A stretch of DNA of 64,000 nt from Casuarius casuarius. Its lineage: Eukaryota > Chordata > Aves > Casuariiformes > Casuariidae. Position 1 is the first letter of the stretch; every line of letters starts with the position of its first letter. The notes beneath the pieces are model-generated. The model did not search any database. It had not been told where the DNA came from and saw only the letters and a program-made list of their open reading frames with translations. The translations under genes were made by a program, and so were the position numbers. Below, piece after piece: positions 57,701 to 64,000 of this stretch. The DNA lies in assembly GCA_003342895.1 (NCBI GenBank), contig PTFA01000028.1, positions 3,203,581 to 3,267,580 of the forward strand, written 5' to 3'.

Positions 57701-60700
57701 CACGGACACCGGCATGTTAACTGAATCTCCAGAAAGGTTTTCCTGTCTTGCCTGCTACCAGCTTCTGAGATGAGGCTGTGAGAATGGCTGGAAGGTCATT
57801 TTGCACAAAGGCTTCTTTTAACAGGCTAATGTGAAAACAGAGTTTTGCCTTCCTTCAGTATAAAGGAACAAGCCCCAGGGTTCTTGGTGGCAGTTATCTC
57901 AAGTGTTCTCATTAATACAGCTCTTTGCTCTGCAGAATTTCGTCAGACAGCAGACATTTAGGTTTATGTATATTTGGAGATCACCAAAGACTAATAGGAT
58001 CATGGAGGAACTTGCAGATATCTTTTGGCCGTGGTGGTAAAATGCTCCAGGCATGTCATCTGGGAGTTTCAGCATTTTTTTAGACGTGCAGAACAGTGTT
58101 GCAGGCAGCTCTATCCAGGTCAGTAGGTGGCTCCCAAATTCCTGGGGAGCTACGTTGCCCACCTTGGTGATGAACTGTGTGGGAGTTTCTTCCTCTTCTC
58201 CCTGCTTGCTCAGGCTCAGATCGGTTCATTCCCACACCTTACCTAGAAGAGCTCGGTGCCAGGGAGATCCAAGTCCTTGGTCCTTCTTCTCAAACCAGTC
58301 ACTGAGCCGTATGTCCGGGTGATGGCACAGCAGGCTAAGGGACACATCTCCTCATTCACTTCTCTTGGAATTTGAGGGTTCATCTTAGAACTAGAGCTGT
58401 TTTTTCAGGCATCACCTCTGCTTTCTCACTGGCTTCAGGTGCTGTTTCCCAGCCCTACCTGCTAGCTGCTAACCTACCCTGACTCCCCGCCAGCCTCAGC
58501 GCACCTGCGAAGTTCTGCGGTTGAGACTCAAAATATCCTTGGTGGAAATAGGAAGGAGAGAAAAGAAACAGGAAAAAGGTATGCAGGGTATAGAGAATGG
58601 GATGTTTCCTAAGCGCCTTCATTGATCAAGCCCTTCCACTCAGACAAAATATCAGTAATTATTATAAGCTTATTGTTTGTTAGACTGTTAATCAGAGAAC
58701 TGGGTTAAATGCCATATTTGTGAAACCCACTGCCAGATGGAGGGAGGATGAGATATTTACAAAAGTGACAGCTGAAGCATACGAGTTGAAACAAAGAATT
58801 TTTCCTGAGAGGCTGTTTAACAGGCCCAAGGAAACTTTCTCATCAGCATTCTGTAAAACTGCCAAATCAAGCCAAAAGCAGCTATGCAGAGGTGCGAATC
58901 ATTCGCTAACCCAACCTACCACAACTCACCACAGAGACCTGCATGGATAAACTATCCTGTGAGCTGAAGACAGCTTGTCAAAGAGGATGCGTCCTCTGCC
59001 CTCATATGTGAATGAAACGCCAGCACGCCTGGATTCCCAGGGTGCAGCCCTTCAAGAAGGTTCAAATCAAGTTGTAAATCCACTCAGGCTGGTCTTGAGT
59101 AGTGCAAGAAACATGAGAAACTGGTGTTCATCCTGGCTGAAATAAGTAATGCATCACTGGAAGCAAACATTTTGTTTTGTTCTGCACTCACAGTTGTCCT
59201 AGTGGCGCTGAGGGGCTCACTACACTGAAGGCCAATTATAAGCTCATCTAACTGAAGCAAATATCAGCAGAGCACAATCCAGATGCAAGGGAACCAGTAG
59301 GATGGAAATAGCCTTAATGGCAATCACTGAGCAACTGGTAACCAGTCTTATCCTCTGAGATGTCCCTGCACATTGTGAGGCTGTTGACTGTGTGTTACCG
59401 ATATCCCATATGGGTGAGGAGCAAGGTTTCAGGGTGATGTACTCAAATCATCTATTCCAGAACATTAGTGGAGGTGAAATTGCCCCTACCCTGTTGTTAG
59501 TCTCCCTTGCAGAGCCCCATACAACCAACTGTGCTCCTACTTAGTATCTCTGTGCAGTCACCAAGTAAATAGAGAAGGTGTCATGGACTTCAAAAAATTA
59601 TCTCCAAGTGCTCTGACACTTGAGTAGTATCTAAATAGTTTGTATCTGAATGAAAGCTGGACAGTGGCAATGCTGCAGGCAAAGGAAGGACTTTGAGGAT
59701 CTGAAGCTAAGGTGTGGCCTCCTTTGAAGCTCACATCAAATCAGTCATTTACTTTGAGATCTGGGAGTGCTTGTAGACGCCCTATGGACAGAAAAAGCTC
59801 GCACATAGCTGTATCTGTGAGTACGGTTCTCTTCCTTCTCCAGACAGTTTGGAGACTTGGTCCCACTCTGGAAACGATGACTTGTCCTCAGTTCATTTCC
59901 TTCATTTGAAATTCAGACTACATTCATGTAAAATGTCTGGACAGTAAGTCTTAAGACTGTAGAAAAACCCTAGCTGCTGTTGAATGCTGTGGCACATCTC
60001 TTAAGCAATGCAGGTTACTGGGAGCATGTCAAATCTACCTTCCAGTTGCTGCCCTGGCTTTCTGTAGGAAGACTCATCAAGATCATTTTCTTTAATTTTA
60101 AGTCCTCAGGAGACATCTAGAGCTCCAGGATAGAGGTCTGTGTTGATATTTTTCTAACTCTGGCACAGAAGAATTTTTTACCAGAAGGTGAAACTCAGTG
60201 TACAGGAGGCAAAGCTTGCTTATGGCCAATCCTTGGATGGGGAGTGAACTCCCTGAGAAACTGATGATGTTCCCTCATGTTCCAGGAGAGCTAGGAGGCA
60301 CGTTCCTCTGGCTGGCTCTACAGGAACCGTGGGTGCGTAGCAGGTCTGGGGTTCTCAGAGGACTATCAGTAGGAAAATGCTGGAAATTTGGTGATCCAAA
60401 AAACCTAGCTGTGGGAGGAACACGCCATTTGGTGCTGCTGAAGCCAGTATCACCAGGTCACGCTGGGACCCAGCAGCATACTCAACCCTGCTTCACCTCC
60501 CAGCAGAGAGGAGAGGCCCTGGAGGAGCCCGTGAGTCACCCCAGCTCACCAGTCCTTCTGGCTCTCATCCCGCAGGTATGTATCTTGAGGTTGAATGGTT
60601 GTGTGCAGATTTTAAAAGGTGGCTTACAACACTGGGAAACCACTCTTGGTATGCACTGAAGAGTGTCTCACAATGCAAAATAATTATTGAAAATGGCAGG

Positions 60701-61669
60701 AATTGTCCGTTGTTTTACTGGAAGTCTCTGTTTGCACAGTAGGTACAGTTCAATTTCCATTCCTGATTCCAGGTGCTCTCATTCTATTTATTGTATAATA
60801 CTTCTGAAAGATCAGGATAACAGTTTTAAAAGGCAGTATGTCAGTGTCGTCCAAAACCACCAAAAAGAGAGGAAGCAGTTTAGGTTATTTGTAAGGTGTT
60901 AATCACTTCTGCTGGTCTCATGGTCAGGACTGTGCTGGAGTCTCACAAACTAAGGATCCCGTGAGATGGTCAAAATACATCTAGAATATTCTGAAAATGC
61001 GCAGTAGGACATGATTTACAGACACTAACCTCAAAGTATTCTGTCTTATGGGAAATTTGGAGCTCGCAACATCGGAGCAGCTAGATTTCCCCAGAATGCA
61101 GGCCTTCCATCTATAATTTCAATTAAATGTAACTCAATTAGTGTGCACCACTTAATTTCCCGATTGCCTTCTGATAAGCAGAAACATTTCCCTAAATGTT
61201 GCTCAGATGTTTCTAACCTATTATTTCTGCAACGTCTGTCAGCGATTTTTGGGTAATTACAGAGATGGGCCTGAACATAAAAGAGATCTGAAGGCCTTCA
61301 AATATTTGGAACATGCAGACTTGAATCCAAACTTTAAAGACTCAGAGACAAAATGCTCTGGTTGAATGAAACCTTTTTCAAACGTAGATTATAAACCGCC
61401 AGACAAAGTGATATGGACTCAAAAATAAATAATTGGGGAAATAAGCAGCACAAGAAACAGTGGCAACAGCTTCTTCTGTACAGTGATCACAGAGTTATTG
61501 ATGAAAAATTCTATACAAGAATTCCATGAAATTCCTTTATCATCATGATAATTTGTTATTATTTATTCAAAATTTTTGGTTTAGTATATAATTAAACTAG
61601 TGTGTAGCTCTAGCCTAAACCAGTGCAGAAAGTGAAGCTGAATATGCTGGGCTGGGTTTAATTAGGCCT

Positions 61670-62135
61670 GGGAATTCACGCCCCGGCAGTAAGGAGGATC
61701 ATCTCTTTCTGTGGAAAGCCTTTTTTGATGGGCGGACGACTCACCGCTGGAGCAGGCTGAGGGTGCGATTACACAGCCCCGTCTGGCCGGAGCCCCCTGG
61801 TCGCTCCTGCGGGAGCCTGGGCTCGTCCCCAGCCCCCTTGCGGTACCGGGAGCATTGCTCCCACGCAAACCCCGAGCACGTGGGCCTTTCCCGTGGGAAC
61901 CTTGCTTGAAGCCGGGCGGTGAGAGGCAGGCACCCCGGGCACTGGGCACTGCTGGACCCCAGCGCTGTCCTCCCGGGCCCCAGGGGAGCGATGCAGCCCC
62001 CAGAGGCATCGTCATGCGTGGGGGCCTGCGAGCTGCGCTGGCAGCCACCCGCAAGGGCACCGTGTCCCCACGCCATGGGGACAGCCACAGCGAGTCCTCA
62101 GTGCTGCCACGCAGGTTTCTCCTGCAGCGCGAGTA
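61670..62135. promoter_or_regulatory. intergenic CpG-rich patch
   Basis: GC-rich with scattered CpG downstream of ARHGEF28. Overlapping frames on both strands lack any recognisable protein. It may be a distal regulatory element or lncRNA start. Confidence 0.3.
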
Positions 62136-62589
62136 GTTGTGTGCTACACAGGTCACACAAGCAGGTTTTCATGTATTTGGTGATCTATGCTATTGTTTCA
62201 CCTTCTGTTTAAAAACATTTGACAAGGATGTGCAGTAGTGAAACACCCTCAGGTATGTAACATCTCTGTGAAAGCTCAAAATTCATTTCAATTTTTACAA
62301 AGCAACAGGGGTCAAGCATGGTTATAATAACTAACAACATGTGTGTTGCTTAATCTTCAAAGAAAGTTTTACCTTTAAAGAGCCATAATTTATTCAGTAA
62401 ATACTGTTTCCCTTACTTCAAAAGGAAGCAATAATTAGATTATCCCTGGACTCAGATTAACATTTAATTCGTGCATACCTTCAGAGCAGCATAGTTTTCT
62501 GAGTACAATAGCAAAATCATTCTTTCCAACTTTGTGTATATGCTGTCAGTGTTTAAAGTTGTAATTTAATACCCTGAGGAAAGACACAA

Positions 62590-62830
62590 TGGTTTATGAG
62601 ACGTGAGTGCGCAGTGGCTCTCCGCGCCAGGGTGCCCTCCATCCCGTCGTCCGTGGTGTGGAGGCTGCCTGCCCCAGTCAGCCATCCTCTCCGGGGAGGC
62701 CGGGTCGTGACGGGTTGCTCTGGACCCCCAGGGCCACGCGCCAGGGTCCGGGACAAGGTTTTGGTGCTGGAAAGCAGCGGAGCGAGAGGGGACACAGCTG
62801 AAAGCTGGTGATGGGGCTTCCCTTGCCCCA
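62590..62830. promoter_or_regulatory. intergenic CpG-rich patch
   Basis: About 240 bases with many CpGs (GGCCACGCGCCAGGGTCCGG near 62730), followed by AT-rich sequence. No gene recognised. Confidence 0.3.
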
Positions 62831-63179
62831 CCAACCACCGAAATACGTAGCTCTCCCATTAGCCCTAACAGTCAATGTTGCTCCAGCCTCTATTAACGCT
62901 TAAAAAACAGGGATTGCATCTTGCCCAAACACATGCCTGGAGACGAAGCTGGTAAGGAGGGCACCAGGACTAGACAGACAGAAAATATGACAAGGAAAGT
63001 CCTTTTTGCCATTGGTATTTTCATATAGTAGTTGCCTTTATGATATGAGTTGCAGGAACAGCATTGAAAAATATTCCTGTTCATTTTCTGAAGCCCAAGC
63101 ATTTCTTTTAAATGTACACAAAATGTGGTAATGGGCTTTTTCATAGGCATTGAAAAAGAGTGTGTCTGCTTTAATGTGA

Positions 63180-63470
63180 CTTAGCTGGAACATCATTATA
63201 CATTATAATGAGGTAATGCATAAGGAGGGGTCAAGCAGAGCAAGGGCTCATTCTGTTCCCATCAGTGCTGACATTACAATGCCAGCGCAGAAGCGATTCA
63301 ATGGCTATAATTTGAATAAAGTATGTAGTGTAAGATTATCTATTGAATATTCCAAGTCAGCAGAGTCTGTTAAGCATTGTTGCCATGGCGATGGTGTGAA
63401 GGTTGGATTAATTAAGGCCTGAGCAGATGCGGTGAAGTATGTAGTGTCATTTGTGCTTTCTGCTTGTAAT
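63180..63470. promoter_or_regulatory. candidate conserved non-coding element with RFX-like X-box
   Basis: A low-complexity-free segment with dense motif-like words: CATTATAATGAGGTAATGCAT, a near-palindromic X-box GTTGCCATGGCGATGG at 63379-63394, and GGATTAATTAAGG, a homeodomain-type core, just after it. The texture resembles vertebrate developmental enhancers. Conservation cannot be tested here. Confidence 0.35.
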
Positions 63471-63472
63471 TA

Positions 63473-63507
63473 ACGTGTGTGTGCGTGTGCGTGTGCACGC
63501 GCATGTG
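63473..63507 (+). repeat. alternating purine-pyrimidine tract
   Basis: 35 bases of strict alternation made mainly of TG and CG steps, ending GCACGCGCATGTG. This is the composition with the strongest tendency to adopt Z-DNA. Confidence 0.85.
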
Positions 63508-64000
63508 GGTGAGAAACAAAGGAAGAGAAAGCCGCCCGGCATATTTTATGCTTGACAGTTTTCCCGGTAAAACGAACTATTGGTATATGAAAAGCAGTTC
63601 CTCTCTCACTCCATCCAAAATTGCAGATTAAAAAAAAAGACAGAAAATAAAAAAAGAATATCAAAATCAGCGTCTATCTTGGATCATCCTGTGTCACGTG
63701 AAAATGCCAGGGCCAGAGGCACAAGCTGACCCCCACCTTCCTGCGCATCCAGGAATTCAGAAGAGCTGGTTCACCTGTGGAATAGGTTAGGATTAAAGAG
63801 CGGCATTTAATTTCAGCCTAAAAAGCTCAAACATATCATAGCTTTTAGGGGCATTTATATATACACGTTTAAATGTGCGCATGTGAAGAGAGAGGGAGAA
63901 GCTCATACTCATGCGCGTGCCTGTCGAGCGTAGGCCTCCTTGCTGTTTCGCTGGAGCCCGGGGAGTGCTGCTGAGCTCAAAAGAAGCCCCAGGAGACCCC

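Larger units (their letters stand above)
54796..64000. other. intergenic region downstream of ARHGEF28
   Basis: About 9 kb with no recognised gene on either strand. It includes CpG-rich patches at 61.7 and 62.6 kb and the enhancer-like segment at 63.2-63.5 kb. In mammals ARHGEF28 is followed by a long gene-poor interval before ENC1, which would fit. Confidence 0.6.

Noticed and set aside
60198..60659. 153-codon plus-strand open frame downstream of the gene
   Set aside because: The translation shows no familiar motif and no flanking exon signals support it.
61662..62156. 164-codon minus-strand open frame and overlapping plus-strand frames
   Set aside because: GC-rich patch with low-complexity translations and no splice or start context.
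1..64000. tRNA, rRNA, CRISPR array or bacterial-type operon
   Set aside because: No cloverleaf with A/B boxes, rRNA-like stretch or spaced direct repeats was seen. The window is vertebrate intronic and intergenic DNA.

Overview
The window is vertebrate nuclear DNA, almost certainly from a bird. It has a long spliced gene with GT-AG introns, low overall GC with a few CpG-rich islets, and several CR1 LINE fragments ending in the typical ATTCTRTG-type 3' tail. CR1 also occurs in turtles and crocodilians, so the call of bird rests on CR1 plus fairly compact introns. Two single N bases (29262 and 47356) suggest a draft assembly.

One protein-coding gene is supported: the 3' three-quarters of ARHGEF28 (p190RhoGEF, also called RGNEF), on the + strand. 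I assembled 26 coding exons from 2373 to the stop codon ending at 53852. Every junction keeps phase, giving 3939 nt, or 1312 codons plus a stop. The order is: Ser-rich linker exons (2373-12196), an atypical C1 zinc finger (13582-14160), a Ser-rich linker (15547-17610), DH (17470-20894), PH (20640-23700), a C-terminal linker (23606-32006), a long coiled-coil exon (33882-34361) and a tail ending in ENIVYL. The mammalian protein is about 1700 residues, so the first ~400 residues lie upstream of the window. The product activates RhoA-type GTPases: DH catalyses GDP/GTP exchange, PH supports it, and the tail is the part known in mammals to bind FAK and other partners.

The densest point of interest is 10.9-12.2 kb. 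A 40-nt coding microexon (11458-11497) runs directly into a CpG-rich islet inside the gene, and a diverged direct repeat flanks both. The last intron is 16.8 kb, four times longer than any other here, and carries several isolated CpG-rich patches with no recognised gene.

After the stop there is a 3'UTR with a likely poly(A) signal at 54769, then about 9 kb of intergenic sequence with no recognised gene. That stretch has two CpG-rich patches and, near 63.2-63.5 kb, a segment that looks like a conserved regulatory element: an RFX-like X-box, an ATTAATTAA core and a 35-nt alternating purine-pyrimidine tract. Mobile elements found are five CR1 fragments and one probable non-autonomous hAT transposon. 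I found no RNA gene, CRISPR array, provirus or second protein-coding gene. No new biological system is evident; the observations worth following concern gene structure and regulation.
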